Shown: positions 24,901 to 38,896 of the stretch, in pieces
Layout: each line of letters opens with the position of its first letter
Numbering within the stretch: position 1 is the stretch's first letter
Assembly (NCBI GenBank): GCA_021399445.1
Contig: JAJTUQ010000003.1
Span: 6,758,001 to 6,822,000 of the forward strand
Reading direction: 5' to 3'
Source: Xylogone sp. PMI_703
Taxonomy: Eukaryota > Ascomycota > Leotiomycetes
DNA length: 64,000 nucleotides
Position numbers and translations under genes: made by a program
Notes under the pieces: generated by a model
What the model was told of the DNA's origin: nothing
Seen by the model: the letters and a program-made list of their open reading frames with translations, nothing else
Databases searched by the model: none

Positions 24901-27112
24901 ATCTTTATATAACTCTTATCAGGTTAGAAAATTATATTAACTAATATCATTCTTTTGTTTATTTATGACTTATTTGTTTAATAAAGTTAAACAATAAAAT
25001 CCTTTTGTTTATATAATTAAAAAGCTCAAAATCCTAGAAAATTTTCTGGAAAGATTTTTCTGCTATTCTTTAATTAAGTTTTGATATTTTAAATATTATA
25101 TATAAAGAATATATTAATAAAATTTTAGTATATCCCTTTCCTTTCGGGGATTCCTAATCAACTTGATTGAAACTATCTTAAAATTCTTCACAAATCATCA
25201 GTTCTTCCTTAACTTATACTAGGAAAAATAAGTCTAACAAGTTAATAATATTTTAATATTCTTCTGGAGAAAAGTTATTAAGATTAACAGTTTCCAAGCC
25301 CTATCATTTCACTTTTTCTACAACAAACATTAATATGTTTAACTTATTTACAATAAGAGAAAAGATTCTTAAAAAGATTATACTCTTAGTATTATAGTAA
25401 ATTTCTATTATAAAGTCTTTTATAAAAAAAATTTATAAAATTTAGTCCATAAATTAATCTTTAATATCTTCTGGTAACTTGTCAAAATTACTTTATCTTA
25501 TTAATAAAATATTACCTAAATTATAAGATTTATTATCTTTGGCTAAAAATATTATAAATATAGTCTTAGCCTTCTTTAGCTTTCCTTTGTCCTTGTTACT
25601 ATATTCCTGGGCAATATATCTAACTTGTCTACACTTATAATAAAGTTTCTTTTCTTTTCTTTTTTTGTATTACTCAAAAGTCAGGTTATACTTGTTTTTT
25701 CCTTTGAGTAATCTTTTGTTATAATTCTTAGGACTTTATCTTTTTCTTCTTGTGATCTTATCAAAGTTTATCAAGTCCTTTGATCATTAATATAATTTTT
25801 TTGTTTATTTATCTATAAAGAATAAGGAATTTTTCCTTTCTTTTTTATATACTATTTATATTAAAAATTATTAATTTCTTTAGCTTTCTTTATTTATTTT
25901 AGCAAAATGTCTGAGCAAGGTCTAATTTAAGCCAATTCATCCTTGACCAATTCTTTAAGTCTTTTGTAATACCAAAATATAAGAACTCTATTTTTCTAGT
26001 TAATCAGATTACTTAATTACTTAAATCTGGTATTATATATTATTATAAATCCAGTTTACTTAAAGACATATAATTGTTATTTTGCCTTATTCATTTTATA
26101 AAGATCACCAAAAACTTTTTTTAATTCTTCTTCAAAATTATTGATAAATTTGAAAATATTAATAATATTCTATTATCTATCCTCATATTTTAATAAATAT
26201 TTTTCTGTATTCTTAACATACAGAAAGATCTATTACAATACTTTATTGTCAAAGTAAAAAATTATCCAGATAATCCTTTCAAAATCATTCTTAAGATTTT
26301 ACTTGTATAAAGACAAGTATAAGTAAACTTAAAATAAAAATATCTTTAGTTTAATCCTCTTGTCATAATACTTCTTAATCTTTCCTAACTTAAACTTCTT
26401 TTCCATGAAACTAATTTACAAGATCAGGTTTACTTCAAGAACTGAAGGAGTTAAAAGTACTGGAGATTCTCTTGCCATAGTACCTTCGAGTTTCAAGGTG
26501 CTCAAAATGTAACATTCTTACAAAAGTATAAGATTATTTATTACTCAAATGATAAATGAAGGTAAAAAGCAAGAGAATAACTTCATGAAACTCTTAAGGT
26601 AATTACTATGAAATGCAAATATATTATAAATCAATTGAATTAAGTATAAAACTCTTATTTACTGTAAGTTTTATCTACTTATATAAAGAGTAAATTTCTT
26701 TCGAGTCCTATTGATCTTATTATTCCTCCTGGGATCCATGGGATCCATGGGATCTGCTTATCTAATCCAGGTACTTGTTTATTCACTAATATTAACTTTT
26801 TATATGTACAAACAAATTATTAACATAAATAAAAAGTAGTACTATTTCTCCGATAGTATTACTACTTAACTAGTACAACTAAAGGGTTAGTATTATAATT
26901 TCGATAATATTATTCTTTAGCTTGTACAACCCTTTTTATAATACTAATGTTGAACTTGTACTATCTTTTCGTTAATATTAGTAATATGATAATACTAACG
27001 ATATTATAACCAGATCCTTGATAATCGTCTTATCTTATACTTATTTAACTAAGGCGACAGCTATAAGGCCTTATACTCAGGTTGCCTGTCACAACCCTGT
27101 GGGGTCGTGACA
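21962..27112 (-). mobile_element. Ty3/gypsy LTR retrotransposon, element B (3'-truncated)
   Basis: The interior from 21962 is homologous to element A from about 16830 rightward, in the same order and orientation, and ends in a 605-bp 5' LTR at 26508-27112. The part that would hold the end of pol, the antisense ORF and the 3' LTR is missing at the junction with element A. The reverse transcriptase motif reads YLDN (23417-23406), so the second catalytic aspartate is lost by G to A change. A zinc-knuckle remnant near 25610-25640 reads YYKCRQVRYIAQEY, with Cys and His replaced by Tyr as RIP predicts. Confidence 0.85.
26508..27112 (-). repeat. LTR of element B (5' LTR)
   Basis: 605 bp, same family as the element A LTRs. 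Its right edge GGGTCGTGACA abuts the interior of element D. Confidence 0.88.
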
Positions 27113-27183
27113 CAGACACTGAAAGGTCAAGGAAGGATTATAAACACATTCACCTAACTTGTTATCTTAATAATGTTAACAAC

Positions 27184-27349
27184 AAAATGATTCTTTGTTC
27201 TTTTTGTAAAACTAAAAATCATAAGTATTTGGTTAATTTTAACAAGTTATCTTGTTGTATAAAGTATATTCAAAAAAAGTATACTGATTATAATACAAAG
27301 GTTACCTTAACTGAGGATTAAGAAATTATTAATAAATAACATAAGAAAT
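27184..27349 (+). pseudogene. Antisense ORF of element D, first half
   Basis: The frame reads MILCSFCKTKNHKYLVNFNK and then a SCCIKY segment, continuing towards 27321 before stops. The remainder lies beyond element C at 34680-35030. The two halves are joined at the GAAAT target duplication. Confidence 0.55.
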
Positions 27350-27957
27350 TGTAACGTTCCTACAAGGGTATAAGGTTATCTATTACTCAAATAATAGATG
27401 AAGGTAAAGGGCAAGAGAATATTTTCACAAAGCTTTTAGGGTAGTTACTATGAAATGTAGGTATGCTGTAAATCAATTGAATTGAGCATAAAGCTCTTAT
27501 TTACTGTGAGTTCTATTTACTTATATAAAGAGTGAATTTCCTTCGAGTCTTATTGATTTCATTAATCTTCCTGGGGATTCATGGGATCCATGGGATCTAC
27601 TTATTTAATCCAAGTATTCATTTAATCATTAATATTAGCTTTTTGTACATATAAGCAAATCGTTAGCACAAGCAGAAAGATAGTACTATTTCTCCAATAG
27701 TATTATTACTTAGTTAGTACAACTAAAGGATTAGTATTATAATTCCGATAATATTATTCTTTAACTTGTATAACCCTTTTTATAATATTAGTGTTGAACT
27801 TGTACTATCTTTTTGTTAGTATTAATAATATGATAATACTAATAATACTATAACCAGGACCTTGATAACCATTTTATTTTATACTTATTTAACCAAGGCA
27901 ACAATTATAAAGACCTTGTTCTTGAGTCGTTTGTTATAACTCTATAAAGTTGTAACA
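27350..27957 (-). repeat. LTR of element C (3' LTR)
   Basis: 608 bp, same LTR family as A and B. The left flank is GAAAT. Confidence 0.9.
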
Positions 27958-28129
27958 TTATCCTCTTCTTAGCTTAGCTTTGTCCTAGAGTTTATAACTA
28001 AGACATAAAAAATCTTATAATAATCTAAACCTTCTTTCCTTTTCATCATATTCCTTAAGCATAAACTTAAACAAAATTATAATAAAGTCATGTAGAAATG
28101 AAAGAAAGAAGCTTTACCAAAATTATTAA

Positions 28130-28690
28130 TTTATGTTAAAGATACTGGGATCAAAATGTTTTCTTGTAGTAAATACAAAAAGAAAAAACTAACGTGTTAG
28201 ATCACTCCAGATTCGTTGAAATACTCAGAATATATTAAGACAAGTAATAACACAAAATGTAATATTTATAACTCTTTAGCTACTAATTAGGAGATACTTA
28301 GTCACGAGGAGTGAAAACTTTCGGAGAATTAAGAAAAGGTTAACTTCTTGTGATTAAAAACTCAACAAAAGGTCATCGAAACTCAGGCAAAAGTTCTTTG
28401 CCTTAACAAACAGCGTAAAATATTTAAGACATATATAATTAAGATACTTCGTCAAGGTCTAAAATCGTTAGACAAACTAGATACTATTGAGAAGAGAAAA
28501 AGGCTCGAGAAAGAGAAGGAAAAGAAAATGTTACAATAATCAGAAACTACTCAGCCAGCGGAGGCCAAACTTTTCGAGGCCTTCCTCTCCGACACTGATT
28601 TCTTTACTTATACCAATATTCTGTTCGATCTGTCCTGGCTTGTTTCACCTGTTCGTACTCCTCCAAGAGTTTACTAAAGTTAGTAAAGTA
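28130..28690 (+). pseudogene. Antisense ORF of element C
   Basis: The plus strand reads SCSKYKKKKLTC, then a Cys-containing segment, then VLCLNKQRKIFKTYIIKIL followed by RQGLKSLDKLDTIEKRKRLE, and finally a Phe/Asp-rich tail LFEAFLSDTDFFTYTNILFD. Interruptions are stop codons rather than frameshifts over most of its length. It is clearly homologous to the frames in A and D and at the same position relative to the 3' LTR. Confidence 0.65.
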
Positions 28691-31600
28691 TTTTTCTGGT
28701 TTTCAGGTATTTAATTATCTATATTTTTTTTATTCTTTCTATCTGACCAAGTATTGTTTTTTGTTTTTTACTAACTTGTTGTTTAAGATTTCTTTGACTT
28801 CTTATTCTATATTTAAATCTTATTCTAGCTTTAAGTCCAAAACTAATAACAATCTTGATAATACTTTTTCTAGTACAGTTACATAAAATATTAAGTATAT
28901 TCGTATAATGTTAAAGAGTTTTAGTTTATATGTCAGATTTCTTAGTTTTTTTTTGATTTTATATAATTTAATCTTTTTTTAGTCTAATTTATTATTTAAT
29001 CTTATTGTTTTGATAAATCTGCAGATAATATAAACTTTATCCTTTTCTTCAAACTCAGGTTTTATATTATGCTTTTAATCATAATATTTCTTTATATATT
29101 CTTATGTGAATTTGATGTTGTACTTCAAGCGATTGTGAATTTTTTCCAATTTGTCTGTTCGTTGTTTAACTGTCTTGGAAATGTTTCTTATCTTTATTTT
29201 TATGAAATAGGTTTAGGCTTTGTAGTTATAATTCGTAAAGAAAGGTATAACTTTAGTAGTCTTGCTCTTTGTGTTATTATATATTAATTGTATTATTAAT
29301 AAGAGATTTTTCTAATTTGACTGTTTATAATTTACATAATAGTGAAAATAAGTTTTTATGATCTGGTTTACTTACTCAGTCTGATTATCTGTCTGAGTTT
29401 ATCCTTTTGTGATAATTTTTCTTTTAATACTTAATTTCTTATAAATTACTTCCCAGAATTTTGATATAAAGAGTTTATCTCTGTCCAAGATAATTTCTGC
29501 TGAGATATTATAGTCTGTTATAACCTTAGAAATCATAATTTCTGCTAAATCCTTAACTGTCCATATTTCCTTCTATAATAATATAATAGAGTACTTCGTA
29601 AGTTTATTTACTATAGTAAAGATTGAGTTATAATAATCTTTATCCGGTCTGTTAACATTTCTTGATAAAGATAATCTTATAATAAAATCTTATAAAATAA
29701 AAGTCTAAGGTTTCTTTAGTATCTGAAAAAGCATTAATTGTCTTACAGGCTTTTTTCTTGATGTTCTAGCTCTATAACAAACGTTGTAGTTATTGATGAC
29801 TTTAATAACTTCTTGCTGAAGTTTAAAGATAAAGAATTCCTACTATAATCTATTCTTGGTCTTTGTAATTCCTTGATAACTATATATGGACAATTTATAT
29901 TGTTCTTTCATAAACTCTTAGGTAATTACTAATAAGATAAATACTCTTTTATCTTTTAACTAAATACCCAGAAATTCTTGATCTTCAAGCTAACTAGTCT
30001 CAGGATCCTTAGAGATTTCTTTCTTTTCTGTAATAATTAACTTAATCTTTTCTAGTCATTCTTCATCAATAACTTATATGATTACTAATATTTATGTATA
30101 GTTAAAACATAAGATATCATTTTCCTTTTTAAATATAATGAATTTTTGTTTAGAACTTCTTTTTATGTAATCTAGTTACTTGTTCAGAACATTAACTTTA
30201 ATATTCTCGGATCCTTGGACATAATAAATCCTGAAATTATATTATACTAATGTTTTGTACTAATACATTTATTTACTGTTGAAATTTTTAGTAATTATGA
30301 AAGTTGTCAAATTCTTGTAATTCGATAAAATCTCGAATAAATATTTAGTATTACATAAGTAAACCTTTTAGTACTTATAATATTCTACAATAGTCAAAAG
30401 TTCTTTCTTGTAGATATTATAGTTTAACTTAGCTAGAATAAACTTTCGAGAATAGAAAACTACTGATCTCTAACGTCTTTTGTCATCCTTTTGTAATAAG
30501 ACTCTATTTAATGCTTTACTTAAGACGTCTGTTTCCAGTAAGTATAGTTTCTCGGGATTAATATAAGTTAGTATTCAGTCTTCGTCGAACTAATCTTTAA
30601 CTTCTTAGAAAGTTTTCTCCTGTCTCTCTTCTCAAACGAAGAGTATATCTTTCTTCGTTAATTCCGTTAACAAGTTAACTATTTTCGAGTAAACTGTTAT
30701 ATAATATTTATAATAATTAATAAGTCTGTTAAACTGTTAAACTTCCTTGACTATCTTTAAAGTAAATTATTCTTTAATAACTTTTACCTTCTCTAGGTCT
30801 ATTCGGAATCTTTTGTCCGAAATTATTTTACTTAAGAATTTCACTTTTGTCACGTTAAATTAACATTTAACTAATTTATATTTTATGTCATTATTAATTA
30901 ATACTTTAAGTACAGTACAAACATACTATTTATGTTCTTTTAATATCTTGGAATAAATCAAGATGTTATTTAAATACATTATTATAAAATGATCTAAATA
31001 TAATTTCAAAATCATATTACTTACTTTTTGTATAATTACTGATATATTTGTTAAACCAAAAAGTATGACTAATGATTTATAAAGTCTATATTTGGTTTGA
31101 ATAATAATATATTACTTATATCCCTCTTTGATCCTTATCAAGTTGAACTCTGTAATAAAGTTTAATTTCATGAAATATCTTGCTCTGATAAGTATATCTC
31201 ATATACTATTAATACAAGGTAATAAGTATCTGTTTTTTATGGTTTTATTGTTTAAATTTCTGTAATTTCCATATAGTTTTCTCCGGGGGTCGTCTGGCTT
31301 TGGCGTTCATATCAATAATACTTCTCATGAAAAGTTTGACTTTCTGTAAAAGTTTTTCGTAGTCTGTTCATTTAGTCACTTTCTCAGGATCTTATCCTTG
31401 GCGAGATTCGTTTCATAAATAGGTCTATATGAAGATGTTGCATTTTCTTGGAGAATAATTTCGTAGTTCTAGTCTTTATGTAAAAGTAAAGCTATATTCT
31501 TTAGTCATAGAGTAAACAGCTTATAACAGTCTTGGTATTCTTCCGGGAGAATGTCTAATTTATTCTAGAAGTCATCTTGAGCAAGTTCAACAGCAAAAAC

Positions 31601-34071
31601 GTCTTATGTAGGCTATTCCTTTAGTCTAGTGTTATAATGATATTTAAATGTTAATTCTTTTGTTTTTTAGTTAACATTTAAGTTATAGAATTTTAACTAA
31701 GGTTGTCCTAGGATGATATTTTCCTTTTTAAGAAATGAAACCTTAAATTAGATTTTTTTTTAATAGTTTTTAATATTTATAATAAGAGGTTTAATTCTGA
31801 CAAATATTCTTTCTTTTATTAATGAACCATTAGTCATTTGTAAAGGCTAATTATAGACTTCAGTTTATACATCTATCGTCTTAGTAACTTATGACAAAAT
31901 TAAATTAATCTGATTTCCCGAATTTACTAAAGTTTTAAAGTTTTTGTTACCAAACTTAACATCCAGTCAGATGGCCTCTTTTTCGTTAGCCATAAACATA
32001 TTAGAGGTAAATTCTATATTAAATTCCTCTTTTTGAGTTATCTAAGGTAATATCTTCTTTGTTCTGGGCTTTCTCAGGTTGAATAGGTTGTCGATATACT
32101 TTTTAGGGAATATTTATTCGTCGTTAAACTCATAATAATAACTTATCCTATAACTATAATATTACTCTTAATATTTTATATAGAAAATTGTTTTTCGATA
32201 TACTTTTTTTTTGGTTTAATATATCTTCTCTTAGTCTTTATAATATATAACCTAAACATAAGAGTCTTGTCGGGGTGGCTATATATTTTCTCTCAGAGAA
32301 TAAAGTACTAGGTTATTGTAGTATAATCTGCTAATAGTGATTTTTTCAAAGTTAGATTATATAACTTTAATTACAATTCTTAATTTCCATATTCTGTATT
32401 AAAGAAGTTCATCTTACTGAAGTAATATATCCTAAAAGATATTTCTTTTGATTAATCTTTAGGTTTCTATATAATTTCTGTCAGGATAAAGAGTTATTTT
32501 AACCAATATCATTCTTTTACTTATTTATGACTTATTTGTTTAATAAGATTAAGCGATAAAATCCTCTTACTCTATATAGTTAAAGAACTCAGAACTCCAG
32601 AAGATTTTCTGAAAAGATTCTTCTGCCATTCTTTAATTAAATTCTGATGCTTTAAGTATTATGTATAAAGAATATATTAGTAAAATTCTAGTACATCCCT
32701 TTCTTTTCGAGGATTCCCAGTCAACTTGATTGAAATTGTCCTGAAATTCTTCACAAATTATTAGTTCCTCCTTAACTTGTCCTAAGAAAAACAAATCTAG
32801 CAAGTCAGTAATATCTTAATATTCTTCTGGAGAGAAATTATCGAAGTTAATAATTTCTAAGTCTTATTATTCTTCTTTTTTTATAGTAGACATTAATATA
32901 TTTAACTTATTTACAGTAAAAGAAAAGACTCCTGAAAATATTATACTCTTGACATTATAATAAACTTCCGTCGTAAAGTTTTCTGTAAGAAAAATTCATA
33001 AAATCTAGTCTACAGACCAATCCTTAACATCTTCTAATAACTTGTTAGAGTTATTCTATTTTATCAATAGAACATCACCTGAACTAGAGGATTTGTTGTC
33101 TTCAGCCGAGGACACCATGAACATAGTCTTAACTTCCTTTGGCTTTTTTTTGTCCTTGTTATTATATTCCTGGGTAATATATCCGGCTTGTCCACACTTG
33201 TAGTAGAATTTCTTTTTTCTTTTTTCTTTATATTACTCAAAGGTTAGGTTATATTTGTTTTTTCTTTTGGGTAATTCTTTATTACAGTTCTTGGAATTTT
33301 GTCTTCTTCTTTCCGTAATCTTATCAAGGTCCATCAAGTCCTTTCGATCATCGACGTAACCTTTTTATTTATTTGTTTATAAAAAGTAAAGAATTCTTCC
33401 TTTCTTTTCTATGTACTATTTGTATTAAAAATTGTCAATCTCCTCGGCCTTCCTCATCTGCTTAACGAACATATTAAAACAAGGTCTGATATAAGCCAAT
33501 TCGTCCTTAACAGATTCCTTCAACCCTTAGTAATACCAGAACATCAATACTCTATCCTCTTAATTAGTCATATTACTCAGTTGTCAGAATTTGGTGTTAT
33601 AAGCAGAAATAAAGTCAATCTGTTTCAAGGTATGTAGTTACTGTTCTGTCCTGTCCGTTTTATGAGAATCCCTGAAGACTTTTTCCATTTCCTCTTCAAA
33701 GCTCTTGAAGGATATAAACAAGTTGATGATGTCTTATCATCTTCTTTTATCCTTTTCAGTAAAATTCTCGAAGTTCTCTATATATGGTAAAGCCTATTAT
33801 AACACTTTTCTTTCCAAGTAAGTAAACAGCCACATAATCCGTTAAAAGTCATTTTGAAACTTATCTTTATACAAATTCAAATATAGATAAGTTTAGAACT
33901 TGAAAAGTTTTAGCTTAAACCTGTCTTCTTTAAAACTTTCGATTTTTCCTAGGTCTAGCTTTCTTTCAATGAAGTTGGTTATCGAGTTAAGGTTAGTCTC
34001 AGAGGCTTGAGGGTTTTGTTGTAAAGACAAATCTCCGGCCATGGTACCTTTGAGTTTCAAGGTACTTAAAG

Positions 34072-34679
34072 TATAATATTCTTACAAGGGTATAAGGTTA
34101 TTTATTACTCAAATGATAAATAAAGGTAAAAAGTAAAAGAATATCTTCACAAAGCTTTTAAAGTAGTTATTATAAAATACAAATATGCTGTAAATCAATT
34201 AAATTAAGCACAAAGCTCTTATCTACTGTGAGTTTTATCTACTTATATAAGGAGTGAATTTTCTTCAAGTCCTATTAATCCCATCGATCTTCCTAAGAAT
34301 TCATGGGATCCATAAGATCTGCTTATCTAATCCAGGTATTTGCTTAATCATTAATACTAACTTTTTGCACATATAAACAAATCATTAACACAAACGGAAA
34401 AATAATATTATTTCTCTAATAATATTATTATTTAGTTAGTACAACTAAAGGGTTAATACTATAATTCTGATAATATTATCCTTTAACTTGTACAACCCTT
34501 TTTATAGTATTAATGTTAAACTTGTACTATCCTTTCACTAATACTAATAATATGATAATATTAGTGATACTATAACCAAGACCCTAATAACTGTCTTATT
34601 TTATACTTATTTAACCAAGGCGACAGTTATAGAGGCCTTGTTCTTGAGTCGCTTGTCATAACCCTGCAGGGTCATGACA
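34072..34679 (-). repeat. LTR of element C (5' LTR)
   Basis: 608 bp. The right flank is GAAAT, completing the target-site duplication. Confidence 0.9.
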
Positions 34680-35361
34680 GAAATTAAAAAAAGAAAAAGA
34701 AAACATTATAATAAAGATTTTTTACTTACAAAAACAATAATATTTACTTGATAAGTATAAAGTCAAAATAGTTTATTATAATCTTTATTTTTTAGATAAG
34801 TTAAATACTGAAGAAGAAAAGGAGAAAAGTGAACAAAAGCAAAAAGAAGATAAAGTGTTACAGTAAGTAAAAACTATTTCTCAGACTAAGGCTAGCCTTT
34901 CCAAGGCTTTTCTTTTTAACATTAATTTCATTATTTATACTAATGTTCTATTCGATTTATCTTAGCTTATTTTGTTTGTTTATATTTTTTTAAGAATTTA
35001 TTAAAATTAATAAAATACTTTTCTGGTTCTTAGGTATTTAACTATTTATATTTTTCTTATTCTTTTTATCTAACCAAATATTATTTCTTGTTTCTTATTA
35101 ATTTATTAATTAGGATTTCTTTTATTTTTTATTCTATATTTAAATCTTATTCTAATTTTAAGTCTAAAGTTAATAATAATTCTAGTAATACTTTTTCTAA
35201 TATAATTACATAAAATATTAAGTATATTTATATAATATTAAAAAATTTTAGTTTATATATCAGATTTTTTAATTTCTTTTTGATTTTGTATAATTTAATC
35301 TTTTTTTAGTTTAATTTATTATTTAGTCTTATCGTTTTGATAAATCTATAAATAATATAAA

Positions 35362-35712
35362 TGTCACGAACCTACAAGGATGGTGTTAGGCCTGAGGCTC
35401 GGTAACAAAGTTATACAAAGAACCTGACAGTAATCCGAAGTCACATGATTAAATCATTAAGATCATTAAGATCATTACGAGGATCCAGAGGATCCAGATA
35501 ATCTAGTATAATTCATAGTTTATATAAACTTATGTAATTCTCAGTAAATAAGAACTTTATGCTTAACTTACAATACAGATTATTATCTATACAATTATAA
35601 TTATAATCATATATTATATTATACTAATCCCCGAGCTCTCACTAACTCCTTTACGACTTAGTATATATTTGTATACCTTATAAGACCTAGGTAAAAGCTT
35701 AGGTTTGTAACA
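35362..35712 (+). repeat. LTR of element E (5' LTR)
   Basis: 351 bp, begins TGTCACGAACC and ends TTTGTAACA, with ATAAA to its left. Confidence 0.92.
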
Positions 35713-36649
35713 CTTTAAGCATTATCTTAGAGAGATTAAGATCAAGTACCCCCAAAACGTTATAGTAAGCTAGCAAGCAGGCCCTATATCAGGGATAAAG
35801 TATACAACACTAGACCCTGTACCAGGTCCTACACCAGCGCCAAACTTACCTCCATCAGACAGCAATAACGATGAAGAATAGGAATTCTTACAAATTATCT
35901 TATTACTTAAACTACCTAAGGTAATAACATCAGCCAAATTCAACAGAGACAGATCTAAGTACAGAGCTTTTAAAATACAAGTTTGTTTATTCTTAAAATT
36001 CAACAAAGCCATTTTCAGAAGTAAGCAGGACTATATATTCTGAGTTATTACATACTTAGAAAAAGATGTATTCAAACTTCTGTTGTTATACATAAAGAAC
36101 TTCTATAACATTATCGAGAAGAAAAAAGACAGATAGCAAAAAACGACTAACTTATTTAAAAGTCTGAACAATTTCTAGGACAAGATAGATTAATTATTCG
36201 ACAACACGAATAAGAAGCAAAAAGCTTCCAGACAGTTAAATAAGCTTAAATAAACAAGATCAGTACAGAATCATAATACAAAGTTCTGTATACTAGCCTT
36301 TCAAGCAGACTAGGACAACAAAGTCTTGATGTACTATTACAAGGAAAGCTTTAAGGATACAGTAATAGACAAGATAACTCAGTTGAGACTAGCCCCAAGA
36401 AACCTAAAGAAACTTATAAAAGAAGCTGTTGAGATAGACAACTATTAGTGAGAAAGACGTTAGATAAAAAAAGATAGAACGATAGGCTAGAATAACAAGA
36501 AATGAAGCTCCAAAAGAAAAAGAAAAGGATCTAAGAAAGACCCCGATGCCATAGACTAAGAAACAAATATAACCTCCAAGGGAGACTCCAAGAAAGGAAG
36601 AAAGTATAACTTGACACCAGAATAACAGAAGAAACACAGAAAAAAGAAT

Positions 36650-36877
36650 TTGTGTTTTAAATGCCATTTACCTGGACATATGACTTATGAACACAGCAAG
36701 GATAGCAAGCTCAAGGGCAAACAAGCCAACAATACAGAAGAGACAAAGCTAAAGTCTGAATATAAAGGGAAAAGTAAGAAAGTAATGTTCGTGGAAGTCA
36801 ATATAGCAATCACTCCGGAAGAAAAAGAAGTATTCGCAAAAGCAGAAGCTGAGACAGAAGCCAAGATAAAATGGTAA
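36650..36877 (+). pseudogene. Gag zinc-knuckle region of element E
   Basis: An open piece of 75 codons starts at CFKCHLPGHMTYEHSKD. The C-x2-C-x4-H part of a CCHC knuckle is intact, but the last ligand is replaced. A Lys/Glu-rich tail follows. Capsid-like sequence precedes it (for example NRDRSKYRAFKIQV at 35945-35985) with several stops. Confidence 0.75.
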
Positions 36878-38698
36878 GTTATGAGATAAGTATTCTTTAA
36901 CAATTCAGAGTTATAGCTAGAAGACAATAAAGACTTGTCAGCCAGCTAAATTTTGCACAAATATCTTGTGTACACAAAGGATAACTTGGAAGAAGAGCAG
37001 GAAAGAAGTAATATAAAAGTGTATAGTAACGTTTTAACAGAAGAAACTAAACCCTGGCTCTTTAATATACTAAACTTTAAGGAAGTATTCTTTAGAGCCT
37101 GGGTTGAGGAAGAACTAATTAAGAAGGAAAATCTAACTCCAAAATTTACTAAAAAGGGTTTCGGACATAAAGTATTAATAAAGACGTTGAAAGATACTAT
37201 ATGACATTTACCAGAAGAAATAAAGGACTAGTTCAGGACGACGGAGCTAAGTCTTAGCTAAAACACAAAAGGCAAATAACCAGAATTAACGTTAATGGCT
37301 AAGGAGTTATATAGGCTGAGAAGAAACCTTGAGTATACAGGAGTCCCTGAGGCAGGCGAAAGGGTGATGTTTATAAGAATCAGGGAAGACCAAGAAAGTT
37401 AACGTAAAATATAGTTTATAGTAGAACATCAGCAAGAATGGATAGAACCATATCTAGCTAAAGATAAGATTATAAACTTTAAAATAATTATAGAAATCAT
37501 ATCCAGGTCTCATTATTACTTAAACTTGAACCTGTTATAATCAAGAATGTTATATATTATTATATTATTGGTAATGACATTATTAACATGGAAGAATCTT
37601 CCTGATACATAGATAGTATGGATAAAAACAGAATATAAGACTATATGGACTAAAGTTATACTCAATAATAAGAAGTTTTACTACAAACTGTATATATTAT
37701 ACTAGGGTTATAGAATAGGAAGACAGTATAAATTTGATGAAATAATCAATCTTTGACACAAGGACAACAACAAGGAAGAATATACTGAAACTAACACAAT
37801 TTTTAGAAGTTCTCTTTTGACAATGTTCATCAAGTTAAAAGGACAAGATTTAACAATAATGTTCGATAATAGTAATACGATCAACCTTATTATACCTAAA
37901 GTAGTTACTTAACTAGGACTAAATACTAAAGTTAAAAGAAAAAGTTACTCTATCAGAATAATAGATGAATTGAGTATTTTTTCTTAAGTAAAAGCAGAGA
38001 CTGAGTTATTAATGATGAAGATATCCAGAGAAAAGACGAAGATCATATTTGATGTAATAGATCTAGGCAGATATAAAATAATCATAAGAATACTATAATT
38101 CAAGAATTATAATTTACAGATAAATTAGAAAACAGGCCAAATAATGGGATTTGGGAAGACAGGAAGCTTATGACTAGCTGACCTGCCAACGTAAGCAAAC
38201 AATGCAGAAATAGTATTAACGTTGTCTGTGGAATATTAAAAATATCAGAAATTATTCGAGGAACTACTGAACGTAAAAACTTTACTGCCACAGAAACCTT
38301 AAAATCACTATATATGCCTGAAGGAAGGAACTTACTTACTATACTGTTGATTATATATGATGAACGAAGAGTAACGACAAGTCTTACAAAAGGAACTAGA
38401 CTGGTTGTTAACAAAAGGACATATTAGATTTTCAGAAATATTATATAAAATATTAATAATATATATTCTAAAGAAAGGACCAAAGAAATAGAGAATAATT
38501 ATAGATTATTAAGGATTAAACGATATTATAATCAAGGACCAATATCTGATACTGTTTATCTCGGACTTACAGGAGAGATTAACAGATATTAAGTACTTTA
38601 TGAAGTTAGATTTCTGGACAAGATTTCATCTAGTCAGGATCGTAGAAAGAGATGAATAGAAGACAGCATTCAGAACACACTATAGACTGTTCGAATAC

Positions 38699-38896
38699 TT
38701 GGTCTTATTAATAAAACTCACCAACTTACCTATAACATTCCAAAGGATAATGAACTATATATTTGTGTTATACCTAGATATGTTCGTCATAACTTACATC
38801 AATGACTTATTAATCTACTCCAGAATGTTAGAAGAATACAAGGAGTACGTAGAAAAGGTTCTACAGATTTTACTAGATAACGACATACGATGTTAG
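38699..38896 (+). pseudogene. Reverse transcriptase fragment of element E
   Basis: An open stretch with LPITFQRIMNYI, then LDMFVITYINDLLIYSRMLEE: the palm region of a Ty3/gypsy reverse transcriptase. The catalytic YxDD is YIND (38795-38806), so this copy should be inactive. Confidence 0.85.

Larger units (their letters stand above)
27350..34679 (-). mobile_element. Ty3/gypsy LTR retrotransposon, element C (complete but RIP-degraded)
   Basis: LTRs 27350-27957 and 34072-34679 are both 608 bp, and the element is flanked by the 5-bp direct repeat GAAAT (27345-27349 and 34680-34684), so both ends are preserved. The minus strand holds gag near 33.2-34.0 kb and pol to its left. The reverse transcriptase motif reads YLNN (30976-30965), both catalytic aspartates having become Asn. 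The zinc knuckle near 33185-33215 reads YYKCGQAGYITQEY, with Cys to Tyr and His to Tyr. Every enzyme frame is broken. The plus strand near the 3' LTR carries the antisense ORF (28130-28690). Confidence 0.93.
27113..35361 (-). mobile_element. Element D fragment, left part (interrupted by element C)
   Basis: Pieces 27113-27349 and 34680-35361 belong together once element C is removed. They encode, on the plus strand, a third version of the antisense ORF: Cys-rich ILCSFCKTKNHK at about 27190-27225 and LDKLNTEEEKEKSE at about 34793-34835. These are followed by the AT-rich downstream region also seen in A and C. The host of C and E is therefore an older, more diverged member of the same retrotransposon group. 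Its left LTR is missing, with the LTR of element B in its place. Confidence 0.75.

Noticed and set aside
27082..27321. Plus-strand 79-codon frame taken as a whole gene
   Set aside because: Its upstream part lies in the LTR of element B. Only the later part is a remnant of the element D antisense ORF.
36404..36927. Minus-strand hydrophobic frames over element E gag
   Set aside because: Shadows of gag on the plus strand.
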